DNA from: Myxococcus qinghaiensis
GTDB taxonomy: Bacteria > Myxococcota > Myxococcia > Myxococcales > Myxococcaceae
Direction of reading: 5' to 3'
DNA: 64,000 nt
NCBI RefSeq assembly: GCF_024198215.1
Contig: NZ_JAKCFA010000037.1
Span: 1 to 64,000, forward strand
Shown here: positions 16,120 to 25,553 of the stretch, piece after piece
How the letters are laid out: each line of letters opens with the position of its first letter
Numbering within the stretch: position 1 is the stretch's first letter
The notes under the pieces: model-generated
Seen by the model: the letters and a program-made list of their open reading frames with translations, nothing else
The model's database searches: none
Told to the model about the DNA's origin: nothing
Made by a program: the position numbers and the translations under genes

Positions 16120-17821
16120 GCTCTCGCCAGTTCTCCTCGTGGGCGCCGGTACGGGCGAGGCCACGTGCGGCATCCTCTACCTGGCGAGCTACCTGCGACG
16201 TGGCGGCATCGAGGCCTTCGTGCGGCTGTACGACGGCGACGAGACGGAGGCGGAGGTGGTGCGCTCGTTCGAGGGCCTCGTCGCCCGCGTCCGGCCGCGC
16301 GTGGTCGGCATCAGCCTCAAGTGGTTCCACCACGTGGACCGCGCGCTGCTCATCGCCCGGACACTGAGGAAGATAGACCCCGGGATTCGCATCGTCGTGG
16401 GTGGCAACTCCGCGTCGTACTGGTGGAGGGAGCTGCACGCGTTCGACTGCATCGACCACATCGTGCTGGGTGACGGCGAGGTGCCGCTGCTGGCCATCTG
16501 CCAGGGGGAGGAGTCCCCGCCCAACTGCGTGTCGCGCTCCCCGTCCGGCGCCTCCCGGCGACTGCCCCTGACCTACATCCAGGGCGCCACCAACACCGAG
16601 GACATCTACTACTCCCACTTCGACGAGCTGTTCCTGAGCCAGTTGGACCGCAACTCGTTCTCCGGCTGGGTGGCGCCCGGCAAGGGGTGTGGCGAGAACT
16701 GCCTCTATTGCGGCGGGGCCCGGGGCAACCAGAAGGCGGCCTTCGGGCGCGCGAAGCCGTTCCTGCGCTCCGAGCAGAGCGTGCGGAGGGACCACCAGGA
16801 GATCGCCGGACAGACGTGGCAGATGCGCTACGACTTCGCCGGCAGCACCGCGGAGTTCCTGGGGAGCACCTGGGCGGGCGTGGACCTCTCGAAGCACTGC
16901 TGCACGTACTTCCTGTGGGGCGTGCCGCGCCTGGAGCTCGTCGCCGAGCTGGCCCGGACCTTCAAGCGCGTCTACATGGTCATCGACATCGGCTGCTTCT
17001 CCGAGCAACAGCGCCTGGACCAGATGGGCAAGGGCCTGCTCAAGCCCTGCGCCAGGGACAGCGAGCTGCTCCAGGTCATCGACGCCTGTCGCCGCCATCC
17101 GAACCTGGACATGGAGATCTCCGGCATCGGCGGCCTGCCGTTCACTGACACGGCCCGGCTGGCGGAGGAGCTGCGGCTGGTGGAGCGCGTCATCAGCCTG
17201 GACTGCGTGGTGGGTTATCAGCGGCTCGAAGCGCAGCCCGGCGCCCTGGTCACCGAGCATCCCGCCCGCTTCGACATGGTGAGCGAGGCGAAGACGTTCA
17301 AGGAGTTCGTCGACTACTTCGAGCAGCGCGAGCCCGGCGACGTGTCGGTGCCGATGATTCGCTTCCGCGACGCGGCGCTCGAGGCGGCCGTGCAGCGCAA
17401 CTCCGACCAGGTGGACGCGCTCGCCTGGAAGCACCGGGACACGCGGCGCACCGTCGACGTCAATGGACGCACCCGGCTCCTGAACACCGCGCCGTCGACG
17501 CGGCGATTCACGCTGGGGGAGTGGCTGGGCCAGCACCGGGCCCCGGCGAAGGTGGCTCAGGAGCCCGTGACGGTCCTCCGCTCGGTCGACGGCATCACCC
17601 TGACATGCGCGCCCACGGTCAGCCCTCGCAAGTTCTCGGACCCGACGCTGGTGCAGGGGCAGGACGGGGCCATCCTCCTCGCCGCCCTGGCCGCCTTCGA
17701 GCGTCCCGCGACGGTCTCCAGCGCCGTGAGCCAGTTGGGGACGAAGGCGCGGTTGGATCCACACTCCGCGCGCGAAGTGATTGACCACCTGGTGGACGGC
17801 CGCTTCCTCCAGCCGGCGTAG
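16103..17821 (+). CDS. B12-binding-domain radical SAM enzyme
   Basis: A 572-residue enzyme. Residues about 1-140 form a Rossmann-like cobalamin-binding domain (VLLVGAGTGEAT ... VVVGGNSASYW ... VLGDGEVPLL) that lacks the DxHxxG cobalamin His motif. The radical-SAM core follows with CGENCLYC (Cx3Cx2C, near 196-203) for the 4Fe-4S cluster. The last ~70 residues look like a small winged-helix/PqqD-like domain (LLAALAAFERPATVSSAVSQLG). The reaction is unknown; relatives methylate or rearrange natural products. It is upstream of folD by 84 bases and may be monocistronic. Confidence 0.8.
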   Translation: MGGGRELSPVLLVGAGTGEATCGILYLASYLRRGGIEAFVRLYDGDETEAEVVRSFEGLVARVRPRVVGISLKWFHHVDRALLIARTLRKIDPGIRIVVGGNSASYWWRELHAFDCIDHIVLGDGEVPLLAICQGEESPPNCVSRSPSGASRRLPLTYIQGATNTEDIYYSHFDELFLSQLDRNSFSGWVAPGKGCGENCLYCGGARGNQKAAFGRAKPFLRSEQSVRRDHQEIAGQTWQMRYDFAGSTAEFLGSTWAGVDLSKHCCTYFLWGVPRLELVAELARTFKRVYMVIDIGCFSEQQRLDQMGKGLLKPCARDSELLQVIDACRRHPNLDMEISGIGGLPFTDTARLAEELRLVERVISLDCVVGYQRLEAQPGALVTEHPARFDMVSEAKTFKEFVDYFEQREPGDVSVPMIRFRDAALEAAVQRNSDQVDALAWKHRDTRRTVDVNGRTRLLNTAPSTRRFTLGEWLGQHRAPAKVAQEPVTVLRSVDGITLTCAPTVSPRKFSDPTLVQGQDGAILLAALAAFERPATVSSAVSQLGTKARLDPHSAREVIDHLVDGRFLQPA

Positions 17822-17905
17822 GGGCAGTCACCAGGGGTCAACAGCCGGGCCTCCCCACCCCAGAAAGGGCGCGGCACGGCCGGGAATCTGGCGTATGGAG
17901 CCCCC

Positions 17906-18793
17906 ATGGCGCGGAACATCGATGGAACCGAGCTGAGCCGGGTGATGCGGGCCGAGATGGCTCAACAGGTGGCGGAGCTTCAGGCCGCCGGAGTCACGCC
18001 AGGGCTCTCCGTGGTGCTGGTGGGCAACAACCCCGCGAGCCAGGCCTATGTCGCGAGCAAGACACGCGCCTGCGAGGCCCTGGGGATGAAGGGCCAGACG
18101 CTGAACCTGCCGGAGGACGTGTCCAAGGACGAGCTGTTCGCCGTCATCGACCGGCTGAACTCGGACGCGACGGTCCACGGCATCCTCGTCCAGCTCCCCC
18201 TCCCCGCGCACCTCCCCTACAAGGCCGTCCTGGAGCACATCCACCCGGACAAGGACGTGGATGGCTTCCATCCGCAGAACGCCGGGCTGGCCTTCGTGGG
18301 TGACCCGCGCGCCTTCATCCCCTGCACCCCCGCGGGCATCCTGGAGATGCTGCGCCGTGAGAACATCCCCACGCGGGGCAAGCACGTGGTCATCGTGGGG
18401 CGCAGCCTCATCGTCAGCAAGCCGCTGGCCTCGCTGCTGATGGCCCCCGGCCCGGACGCCACCGTCACCATCACCCACCGGCACACCCCCGACCTCGCCT
18501 CGTTCACCCGGCAGGCCGACATCCTCATCGTCGCGGTGGGCAAGCAGAACCTCATCACCGCGGAAATGGTGAAGCCCGGCGTGGTGGTCATCGACGTGGG
18601 ACAGAACCGCGTCGAAGACCCGGGCTCCGCGCGCGGCTTCAAGATGGTGGGCGACGTGGACTTCGACGCCGTCAGCCAGGTCGCCGAGGCCATCACCCCC
18701 GTGCCCGGAGGCGTCGGCCCGATGACCATCACCATGCTGCTCGCCAATACCCTCCAGGCCGCTCGGGCCCGCGTGACGCGAAGCCAGCCGTAG
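17906..18793 (+). CDS. folD: FolD: methylenetetrahydrofolate dehydrogenase/cyclohydrolase
   Basis: A 295-residue bifunctional enzyme interconverting 5,10-methylene-THF, methenyl-THF and 10-formyl-THF in one-carbon metabolism (cytosol). Family blocks: YVASKTRACEALG with catalytic Lys near 52, VQLPLP near 97, KDVDGFHP near 118, GRSLIVSKP near 170 and TPVPGGVGPMT near 260. The usual GRSxIVGxP Gly is Ser here. Length is typical. Stands alone. Confidence 0.95.
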   Translation: MARNIDGTELSRVMRAEMAQQVAELQAAGVTPGLSVVLVGNNPASQAYVASKTRACEALGMKGQTLNLPEDVSKDELFAVIDRLNSDATVHGILVQLPLPAHLPYKAVLEHIHPDKDVDGFHPQNAGLAFVGDPRAFIPCTPAGILEMLRRENIPTRGKHVVIVGRSLIVSKPLASLLMAPGPDATVTITHRHTPDLASFTRQADILIVAVGKQNLITAEMVKPGVVVIDVGQNRVEDPGSARGFKMVGDVDFDAVSQVAEAITPVPGGVGPMTITMLLANTLQAARARVTRSQP

Positions 18794-18905
18794 AGGAGGA
18801 GCCCCGGCCTCCGGGTGAATATCTCCCCGCGCACTTCGTCGGGAAGTTCACAAAGCTCGCTCGCTGGCACACCAGGCCGGCCAGCGCCTCCTCGTGAACG
18901 ACCCC

Positions 18906-19424
18906 ATGAAGAACCCTGTCCTCGCCACTGTCGGGCTGTGCCTCTGGCTTGCCACCCCGGGCACCGTCCTCGCCGCGCCCCGCGCCTTCGACTTCTCCTC
19001 CCCTGCGCGGTCCACGCGAGTGATGGAGTCCCGGGCCCTCTTCGGACCTGGCCGCCTGGCGGAGGGCAACCGCCTCCGCGCCCTCTCCGTCGATGGCCAC
19101 GCGGCGACCAGCGAAGGGATTCCCACCCACATCTGGCTGGTGCCCCTGCTCCTCACCGGCGTGGGACTCGCCGCCGGCATCGCCGTCTGCGCGGGCTACG
19201 ACAAGGGGGGTGAGGGCTGTGGAACCAGCCTCCTGACGGGCATCATGCTGGGGCTGTCGCTGGGGGCGGGCTATCTCAGGCTCGTCACCGGCTCTGACTG
19301 GGATTGGGAGGACAACGAGGAATTCGCCGCACCCCGGGCCCGGTTCAACATCCCCCTGGGGCTCACGCCTTCGCTGGGTATCGTCAATGACAGGGCAGTG
19401 CTCGGGCTCGGAGCGCATTTCTGA
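18906..19424 (+). CDS. Hypothetical exported/membrane protein
   Basis: A 172-residue protein with a signal peptide (MKNPVLATVGLCLWLATPG, cleavage near VLAAP) and two hydrophobic segments, IWLVPLLLTGVGLAAGIAVC and SLLTGIMLGLSLGAGYLRLV. No family recognised. ATG at 18906 is preferred to an in-frame GTG at 18894. It ends 17 bases before the convergent oxidoreductase gene. Confidence 0.65.
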   Translation: MKNPVLATVGLCLWLATPGTVLAAPRAFDFSSPARSTRVMESRALFGPGRLAEGNRLRALSVDGHAATSEGIPTHIWLVPLLLTGVGLAAGIAVCAGYDKGGEGCGTSLLTGIMLGLSLGAGYLRLVTGSDWDWEDNEEFAAPRARFNIPLGLTPSLGIVNDRAVLGLGAHF

Positions 19425-19441
19425 CACACGCGCCCCGCGCG

Positions 19442-20449
19442 TCAGAAGCCTTCCAGCACCAGCTTGCCCTTGGCTTTGTGTGACTCCAGGAGCTGGTGGG
19501 CGCGCCTCAGGTTCGCCGCGTCGATGCGGCCGAAGTGCTCGCCCACCGTGGTCCGCAGCATGCCCGCGTCCACCAGCTTCGACACCCGCTCCAGCATGTC
19601 GTGCTGCGCCTGCATGTCCGGGGTGCCGAACATGGAGCGGGTGAACATCAGCTCCCAGTGGAGCGACGCGCTCTTGCGCTTCAATTCGCGCACGTCGATG
19701 GGGCCCGGGTCGTCGATGACGCCGAGCCGGCCCTGCGGCGCCAACGCCTCCACCAGCTGCGCGTAGTGCCGGTCCGTGTGCGTCAGGCTGGCGATGAACT
19801 CCACCTGCGGCACGCCAATGCGCTTGAGCTCCTGCGCCAGCGGCTGCTGGTGGTCGATGACATGGTGCGCCCCCCGCTCGCGAACCCAGTCCTGCGTCTC
19901 CGGACGCGAGGCCGTGCCAATCACCGTCAGCCCCGTGAGCCTCCTCGCGAGTTGCACCAGGATGGAGCCCACCCCTCCCGCGGCGCCCACCACGAGCAAT
20001 GCGCCGCCCCCCTTCCCCTCCGGCACCTGGAGCCGGTCGAAGAGCAACTCCCACGCGGTGACGGCCGTCAGCGGCAGCGCCGCCGCCTCCGCGAAGCCCA
20101 GCGACGTCGGCATGTGGCCCACGATGCGCTCGTCCACGACGTGAAGTTCGCTGTCGGTGCCAGGCCGGGTGATGGTGCCAGCGTACCAGACGCGCTCCCC
20201 GGGCTTGAACAGCTTCACCCCCGCCCCCACCGCCCGCACCACACCGGCCGCATCCCAGCCCAGCACCTTCACCTCCCCAGCGGGTGGTGTCGCGCTCGCG
20301 CGAACCTTCACATCCACGGGATTGACGGAGATGGCGCGCACCTCCACCAGCAAATCCCTCTCACCTGGGACGGGGTCTGGCAGCTCCACGTCGAGCAGCG
20401 CGTGGGGGTCCGACGCGGGGAGAGGCTGGCGATAACCGACGGCTCGCAT
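19442..20449 (-). CDS. Zinc-type alcohol dehydrogenase-like NADPH:quinone oxidoreductase
   Basis: A 335-residue medium-chain dehydrogenase. The catalytic fold begins MRAVGYRQPL; VNPVDVKVR and GWDAAGVV are typical of zeta-crystallin/quinone oxidoreductases, and the nucleotide site is VVGAAGGVGSILVQLA near residue 150. Structural and catalytic zinc ligands of true ADHs are absent, pointing to an NADPH-dependent quinone or enone reductase. Start 20449 follows AGGAG at good spacing; the frame is open upstream. No operon partner. Confidence 0.85.
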   Translation of the reverse strand: MRAVGYRQPLPASDPHALLDVELPDPVPGERDLLVEVRAISVNPVDVKVRASATPPAGEVKVLGWDAAGVVRAVGAGVKLFKPGERVWYAGTITRPGTDSELHVVDERIVGHMPTSLGFAEAAALPLTAVTAWELLFDRLQVPEGKGGGALLVVGAAGGVGSILVQLARRLTGLTVIGTASRPETQDWVRERGAHHVIDHQQPLAQELKRIGVPQVEFIASLTHTDRHYAQLVEALAPQGRLGVIDDPGPIDVRELKRKSASLHWELMFTRSMFGTPDMQAQHDMLERVSKLVDAGMLRTTVGEHFGRIDAANLRRAHQLLESHKAKGKLVLEGF

Positions 20450-20715
20450 GGGAAGCTCCTGAAGGCTTGTCGAACAATTCAACGTCATTGAACGCCGACG
20501 TCCGCACCAAACCCAGTCGGAACTGGCGCGAACTGCCTTTGCGTCCAATCAAAGACACTCCTTCCAGGAGCATGGAACTTCTCCTGACCTGCGAACGCAA
20601 ACAGTCCGCCAGCGGATAGACCTTCCTTTGGGAATCCGTCTCCAGGGCACCCCTCCCGTCGCAATGCCACCATTTCCCCGCAGCCCACCCCGGGATGCAC
20701 AAAGGAGACACCCCC

Positions 20716-21132
20716 ATGAATTGGCACACGTTCGGTCGGAATCCCCGTCGTCTCATTCGCTCGGGTCTGCTGGCCCTGAGCTCCTTCGCGTTGCTCGGAC
20801 TTTCGGCGGCGACGGTGCTGCTGACCCCCGCCCAGGCCTCGGCCGAGGAGACCTCCCCGTGTCCCTGGTCTGGAGTCCTCTGCCTGTTCGACGGGCCTGA
20901 CTACACCGGCGCCGTCTGGAACGTCATGGCCTGGCCGCCGGGCGGTTCGGGGACGTGCGTAGGGCTGCCCGAGCACGGCTGGGAGGACCGGGCCGTCTCC
21001 GCCATCAACACGAATGACCAGGCCGCGGCGCTGTTCCCCAACGAGAACTGCCAGGGCTATCCCCAGATGGTGGGCCCGGGCGAGTCCGCCAGCCCGCTGT
21101 ACTTCGCCCCCAAGAGCGTCTGGGTCTACTGA
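20716..21132 (+). CDS. Small secreted peptidase-inhibitor I36-like protein
   Basis: A 138-residue exported protein. The long signal region (about 1-45, hydrophobic LLALSSFALLGLSAATVLL, cleavage near QASAEE) precedes a Cys-containing beta domain: GVLCLFDGPDYTG, then AVSAINTNDQ and NENCQGYP. This is the small I36/beta-gamma-crystallin-like family found in inhibitors and secreted structural proteins. GGAG lies upstream of the ATG. It ends at a shared hairpin. Confidence 0.65.
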   Translation: MNWHTFGRNPRRLIRSGLLALSSFALLGLSAATVLLTPAQASAEETSPCPWSGVLCLFDGPDYTGAVWNVMAWPPGGSGTCVGLPEHGWEDRAVSAINTNDQAAALFPNENCQGYPQMVGPGESASPLYFAPKSVWVY

Positions 21133-21143
21133 CGCACCGGGTA

Positions 21144-21174
21144 CGCCGCGAGCCACACCTTCCGGCTCGCGGCG
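21144..21174. terminator. Bidirectional GC hairpin
   Basis: CGCCGCGAGCC (21144-21154) pairs perfectly with GGCTCGCGGCG (21164-21174), 9-base loop, between convergent genes ending at 21132 and 21193. Confidence 0.65.
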
Positions 21175-21192
21175 CACCGGACCCGCGTGGCG

Positions 21193-24100
21193 CTACGGGG
21201 CTTCCACGAACACCCACTGGTCGCGATAGGCCGTCGTCGGAGTCATGGTGACGTACCAGACGCCCGGCTCGGGGTCCAAGACCCAGCAGGCCCCGTAGCT
21301 CCCTCCTCCCGACGAGGCACAACCAAACTCCGTGGCCGTCGGAGGGCTGCCCTTCCGGGTCGCGATCTTGACGGAACCGGCGGGAGACCCGGTGTCCATG
21401 GGTCCCGCCTCCACCGCGAGATGGTCCGCGCCTGGGGGAACCATGACCTTGAAGGTCCTCGCGAGGCTCACCGAGCCGGTGAGCCCCTTCGTATACGTCC
21501 CGCTCCGCACCAGCGGCACCGTGTCCACCTGCCGCGCATGGAACCCCACGATGCGGGCCGTGTCGTAGGTCGCCGACGAGGACCTCACCAGCGTGTACCA
21601 GGTGCCCGCCTGGGGCGCCGACACCTGACACCGCACGGTGCCTGCGGTGGGCTCCGCGCAGCGCGTGCTGGCCGTGGTGGGGAGCGTGTCCTTCGCCAGA
21701 TAGACGGCCAGGTCGCCTGTCGTCGTCGCCGGGGCCGACGCCTCGAAGAGCAGCTCCGTCTCACCCGCCGGCACCTCCAGCGTGAAGAACTGGGGATGGC
21801 CCGGCTTGATGACGAGGTTGGGAAGGGGCACGCCGTTGGCGAGCGCCGTCACCGTCCCCGCGTTGATGAAGCCTCCCATGAGGGACAGGCCCCGGTACCG
21901 CGCCGGCCCCGTGAGCGACACGAACCACGTCCCCTCGCTCGGGTTGGGGATGACACACACCTGCCCGCTGGAGGTGGTGGACCCGGAGCAGTCCACGCTC
22001 GCGCTCCCCACCGGCCGCCCCCCGAACTTCACCTTGAGCGCCGGGTTCCCCACGCCGTTTCCCGTCCCGAACCACAGCAGGCCCTGGCCCGGCGGCACCT
22101 CCAGCTTCCACACCTGCTGCGAGCCGGGCTGAGCCGTGAGCCCGGTGAGCGCGACATGGGACGTCAGCGAGGGAATGCCTTCCGCCTGCGTCATCGACCA
22201 GGTCCCCGACAGGCGCGCCTCGGACGGTATGTTCGTCACCGTCTGCGTCCAGTGCCCCACGTACCACGTGCCGGCGCGAGGCTGGACGAAGTCGCAGTTC
22301 TCCTCGCTGCCCATGGCGTTCCTCGACGCGCAGTCATGGCTATAGGTCGTGGGAGGAGCCCCGTAACGCACGAAGAGGTTCGCGTTGCTGGTGTTCGTGG
22401 TCTCTCCCTTCAGGTTGAAGTTCAGGTGGCTGGCGCCCGGAGGCACCTCCAGCTTGAAGACAGTCATCGTGGACACGGGGACGTTCTGGACGGGCTGCTC
22501 CCACATGCCATTGACCAGCTCGCGCGCCTCCCGGTTCATCGTGGTGATGCGCATCATCCCGTCGTACGCGGAAGAGCCATACAGGGTGATGAACCAGACG
22601 CCTCCCGCGGGCGTGGGGATGTCACAGGCGCTCCGGGACTTGCACTTGTATGAGAACTCGGTCGGAGAGGCCTGGTGCTGAATCCAGATCTCCGGCCCGG
22701 TGCCCACGTGATACGGCTTGTCCACCAGCTCCACCAGCAGATAGGGCCGCCCCTCGGGGAGCTCCAGGCGGTAGGTCCGGAAGACGTTCGACGAAGGCAG
22801 GACGGGCGTCGCCGTGTCGGCGGTGATGGAGGAGATGGGCCCCGTCTCCGAGTGCCGCGCCACGAGGGTGGCGTTGTAGCCCGCGCCCGGAGGAGGCCAC
22901 ATGCTGGTGACCTTCACGAGCACGAACCAGGGCCCCTCCTGGGGGTCGAAGTAGTCACACCGCTCATAGGACGAGTACGACTGGGTGGAGGCACAGTCGT
23001 AGTCCGTGGTCGTCGGCAGGGAGCCGCGCTTGACGTAGAGACTCGCGTCGGCCTGGCTGGCCCCCTGCGTGACGAAGGTCAGCCCGTTGCGCCCCGGGGG
23101 CACATCGAAGCGGTAGTAGTTGGGCTGGAAGCCCTCCGGGATGCCATTCACGGTGATGCCATTGAGCAGGGGGGTGGGCGCGGTCACCTTCGCGACGAGC
23201 GTCTGTCCCGAGAAGGCCGCGCGCGCGCGGACGCGCACATACCAGGTGCCACCCGCCGGGCGCTCGATGACGCAGGTGACGCCCATGAGACAACCCGAGA
23301 GGCCCGTCGGAGGCGGCACACCGCCGGGCCGGGCATCCACCACGACGTCAAGCGTAGGATTGCTCAGGCTGAACTCGAGCTTCACCTGGTGGGGCGGCAC
23401 CTGAAGGGTGAACAGGCGATCCTCCAGCGGCATGCCGGAGATGGGGGCCGAGGGCTGGTCGAGCACCAGTTCTCCCGTGGAGACAGGCACGGAGCTGGTG
23501 TATCCGGCCGTCAGTGTGTGACCTTCGAAGTTGTTGTTGCCGCTCGGCTCCACCCAGAAGTGCCACGTGCCCGCCGCCGGGGCGTCGATGACGCAGGAGC
23601 CAGGCAAACCCTGCCTGCACACATAGCCCCCATCGTGTTCGGGCTTGCGGCCAAGCCGCGCCGACACGGAGGCCGAGCCCGCTCCCCCCTGGGCCCAGAT
23701 GGCCAGCCGCGCCTGACCCGGCGGCACCTGCAACGTGTAGTAGAGACGGTCATTGCCATGGCCCCCCACGCCCGTCACGGGCTGGAGGTTCGTCAACGCC
23801 GTGTGGCTGACCACGCCCCTGTACACACCCAGGACCGACAAGTAGTCGAAGTAATTGTAGGGATAGTGTGGAGCCACCCGGACGTACCAGGTGCCCGCCT
23901 GGGGTTCCTCATAGGAACACCCCGCCCCAGTGCTCGTCTGAGAACAGTCGTAGTCAGTGCCCACCGGCGGGCTGCCGTACTTCACGGACATGAAGAAAGA
24001 GCCGGCGAAAACGTTCGGCACCTCGAACCGGAGCGTGGCGACGGCTGGGGGGACTTCCAGCTTGAACAGGAACGGCCCGCCCGTGTCGCTGTAGAGGCCC

Positions 24101-25227
24101 GACACCGTCAGGCCATTGGTCAGCGGGATGGCCTGCTCGGCGCCACCCACCGTCTGCGCCAGCAGGGTGATTCCACTGAACGCCGCATAGGCCCGCACCA
24201 TCACGTAGTACGTCCCCGCCGCCGGGGCCGTCACCGTGCACGTCTCCGCGTTGCCGCTGACCCACGAACGGCAGTCATAGCTCGCCGTGGTGGGCAGCGC
24301 TTCCCGCTTCACGTAGAGGTCCGCGTCGCCCGTTCCTCCCGTCAGCGTCACCTTCAGGGAGGTCTGCTGCGCGGGCACCTCCAGCTTGTAGAAGAGGTTG
24401 ACGTCCTTGGCCGCCGAGAGGCTCAAGACGGGCTGGCCATTGATGAGCGCCGTCACGGGAGGCACCACCGTGCCCACCAGCTTCGCACCGCTGAAGACCT
24501 TGTAGCCGCGCACCATGACGTACCAGGTGCCCGACAGGGGCGCCGACACCAGGCAGCTCTCCGAGTTGCCGACGTTGCGGGAGCGGCAGTCATAAGTCGC
24601 GAGGTCGGGTGTGGAGCCGCGTCGCAGGTAGAGGTCCGCGTCGCCCGTCCCTTCCGAGAGCGCCACGCTCAGTTGCGTCTGTCCCGCCGGCACCTGGAGC
24701 GAGTACATCAGCCAGTCGCCCACGACTCCGGACACGCCGGTCACGGCCTGGCCAGGGGTCAGCGTGCGCACGGGGCTGGTGCCCGTGCCATGGGGGGTGA
24801 CGGTCCCCGTGAGCGTCACGTTGGAGAAGGCGCTCGTCGCGGTGAGCAGCACGTACCACGTGCCAGCGGCCTCGCGGCCGGACACCGTGCAGCGCTCCAC
24901 GCTGTCCGCTCCCGCCGACGTGCACTCGCCCGTCGTGGCCGTCGGCGCGGCGCCGAAGCCCACCTTCATGTCCAGGTTGCCGGGGCCTCCCGTCGTGGTG
25001 AACGTCACCGCGCTCTGGTTGGCGGGGACGTCCATCGTGTAGAGCCGCTGCCCGCCCGTCGGGGCCGCGATGAACGGGACGGCCGTGCCCGGGGTGAGCA
25101 CCCCGTCCACCAGGCCCTGCTCGCGGCGCTCGGTGGAATCCAGTCCGGACTCGGGTAGCTCATCACCACAGCCGCTCCACAGGAGCAGCGCTCCCGCGAG
25201 CAGGCAGATGCGTTGAAGACAATTCAC
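21193..25227 (-). CDS. Giant lipoprotein made of about twelve PPC-type beta repeats
   Basis: A 1344-residue predicted outer-surface lipoprotein. The start is GTG 25227 (VNCLQRICLLAG) after GAGGA; the signal ends in a lipobox LLLWSGC, so Cys near 18 would be lipidated. The rest is about twelve repeats of ~108 residues, each with a 'lYyxLeVPxGqxxLxV' strand, a D-x-D-L-Y/F-V-R/K-x-G unit, a CxS...C pair and a G-T-W-Y-V-like end. These resemble bacterial pre-peptidase C-terminal (PPC) domains. No protease or other catalytic domain is visible, which is unusual because PPC domains normally follow enzymes. A carbohydrate-binding or surface-structural role is possible. Confidence 0.8.
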   Translation of the reverse strand: MNCLQRICLLAGALLLWSGCGDELPESGLDSTERREQGLVDGVLTPGTAVPFIAAPTGGQRLYTMDVPANQSAVTFTTTGGPGNLDMKVGFGAAPTATTGECTSAGADSVERCTVSGREAAGTWYVLLTATSAFSNVTLTGTVTPHGTGTSPVRTLTPGQAVTGVSGVVGDWLMYSLQVPAGQTQLSVALSEGTGDADLYLRRGSTPDLATYDCRSRNVGNSESCLVSAPLSGTWYVMVRGYKVFSGAKLVGTVVPPVTALINGQPVLSLSAAKDVNLFYKLEVPAQQTSLKVTLTGGTGDADLYVKREALPTTASYDCRSWVSGNAETCTVTAPAAGTYYVMVRAYAAFSGITLLAQTVGGAEQAIPLTNGLTVSGLYSDTGGPFLFKLEVPPAVATLRFEVPNVFAGSFFMSVKYGSPPVGTDYDCSQTSTGAGCSYEEPQAGTWYVRVAPHYPYNYFDYLSVLGVYRGVVSHTALTNLQPVTGVGGHGNDRLYYTLQVPPGQARLAIWAQGGAGSASVSARLGRKPEHDGGYVCRQGLPGSCVIDAPAAGTWHFWVEPSGNNNFEGHTLTAGYTSSVPVSTGELVLDQPSAPISGMPLEDRLFTLQVPPHQVKLEFSLSNPTLDVVVDARPGGVPPPTGLSGCLMGVTCVIERPAGGTWYVRVRARAAFSGQTLVAKVTAPTPLLNGITVNGIPEGFQPNYYRFDVPPGRNGLTFVTQGASQADASLYVKRGSLPTTTDYDCASTQSYSSYERCDYFDPQEGPWFVLVKVTSMWPPPGAGYNATLVARHSETGPISSITADTATPVLPSSNVFRTYRLELPEGRPYLLVELVDKPYHVGTGPEIWIQHQASPTEFSYKCKSRSACDIPTPAGGVWFITLYGSSAYDGMMRITTMNREARELVNGMWEQPVQNVPVSTMTVFKLEVPPGASHLNFNLKGETTNTSNANLFVRYGAPPTTYSHDCASRNAMGSEENCDFVQPRAGTWYVGHWTQTVTNIPSEARLSGTWSMTQAEGIPSLTSHVALTGLTAQPGSQQVWKLEVPPGQGLLWFGTGNGVGNPALKVKFGGRPVGSASVDCSGSTTSSGQVCVIPNPSEGTWFVSLTGPARYRGLSLMGGFINAGTVTALANGVPLPNLVIKPGHPQFFTLEVPAGETELLFEASAPATTTGDLAVYLAKDTLPTTASTRCAEPTAGTVRCQVSAPQAGTWYTLVRSSSATYDTARIVGFHARQVDTVPLVRSGTYTKGLTGSVSLARTFKVMVPPGADHLAVEAGPMDTGSPAGSVKIATRKGSPPTATEFGCASSGGGSYGACWVLDPEPGVWYVTMTPTTAYRDQWVFVEAP

Positions 25228-25553
25228 AGGGTCCTCGAATCGTGTCGGGGCCTCGCCGTGGCTGCCGCGAAGCCCCAGGTTCGTGCAATCGGGTGACACT
25301 TGCTTCCGTCACCTTCGAACGGGCCCCGGCGCGAGCTGTCGCGGTGCGCCACGAGGATTTTTCAACACGGTTTTCAGCAAGGAGGACCCGCGAGGTCTCC
25401 CGAGGTCGCGCGCATGCGAGGCACGAGCGAGCACTTCGAGATGCGACGGCATGCGGCGCCAGGCCGTCCCGCCACGTCGCGAACTCAAGTCCGCTCTTCG
25501 CCCACCACGCGCCAGGATGCGCATGGTGGGCACGGAAGAACCGTGAGGCCGAG
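25228..25553. other. 326-base intergenic region
   Basis: Between two minus-strand genes. No convincing coding sequence. It contains the hairpin at 25501-25530 and a GGTGAC/GTCACC inverted repeat (25292-25313), and presumably the lipoprotein promoter. Confidence 0.5.
25501..25530 (-). terminator. Hairpin downstream of Cys-rich secreted protein
   Basis: CCCACCA (25501-25507) plus GCGC pairs with GCGC plus TGGTGGG (25524-25530), 24-53 bases past the stop of the minus-strand gene. Confidence 0.5.

Noticed and set aside
15007-18793. One operon from the secreted protein through folD
   Set aside because: The genes are on different strands or separated by 80-390 bases, and folD is a housekeeping gene usually transcribed alone.
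22675-25158. An 827-codon plus-strand open frame
   Set aside because: It lies opposite the repeat lipoprotein, has low-complexity Arg/His/Gly-rich sequence and no family signature; it is a by-product of G/C at third positions.
21193-25227. DNA tandem-repeat or CRISPR-like array
   Set aside because: The periodicity is at protein level (about 108 residues) with diverged bases; no identical direct repeats with spacers were seen anywhere.
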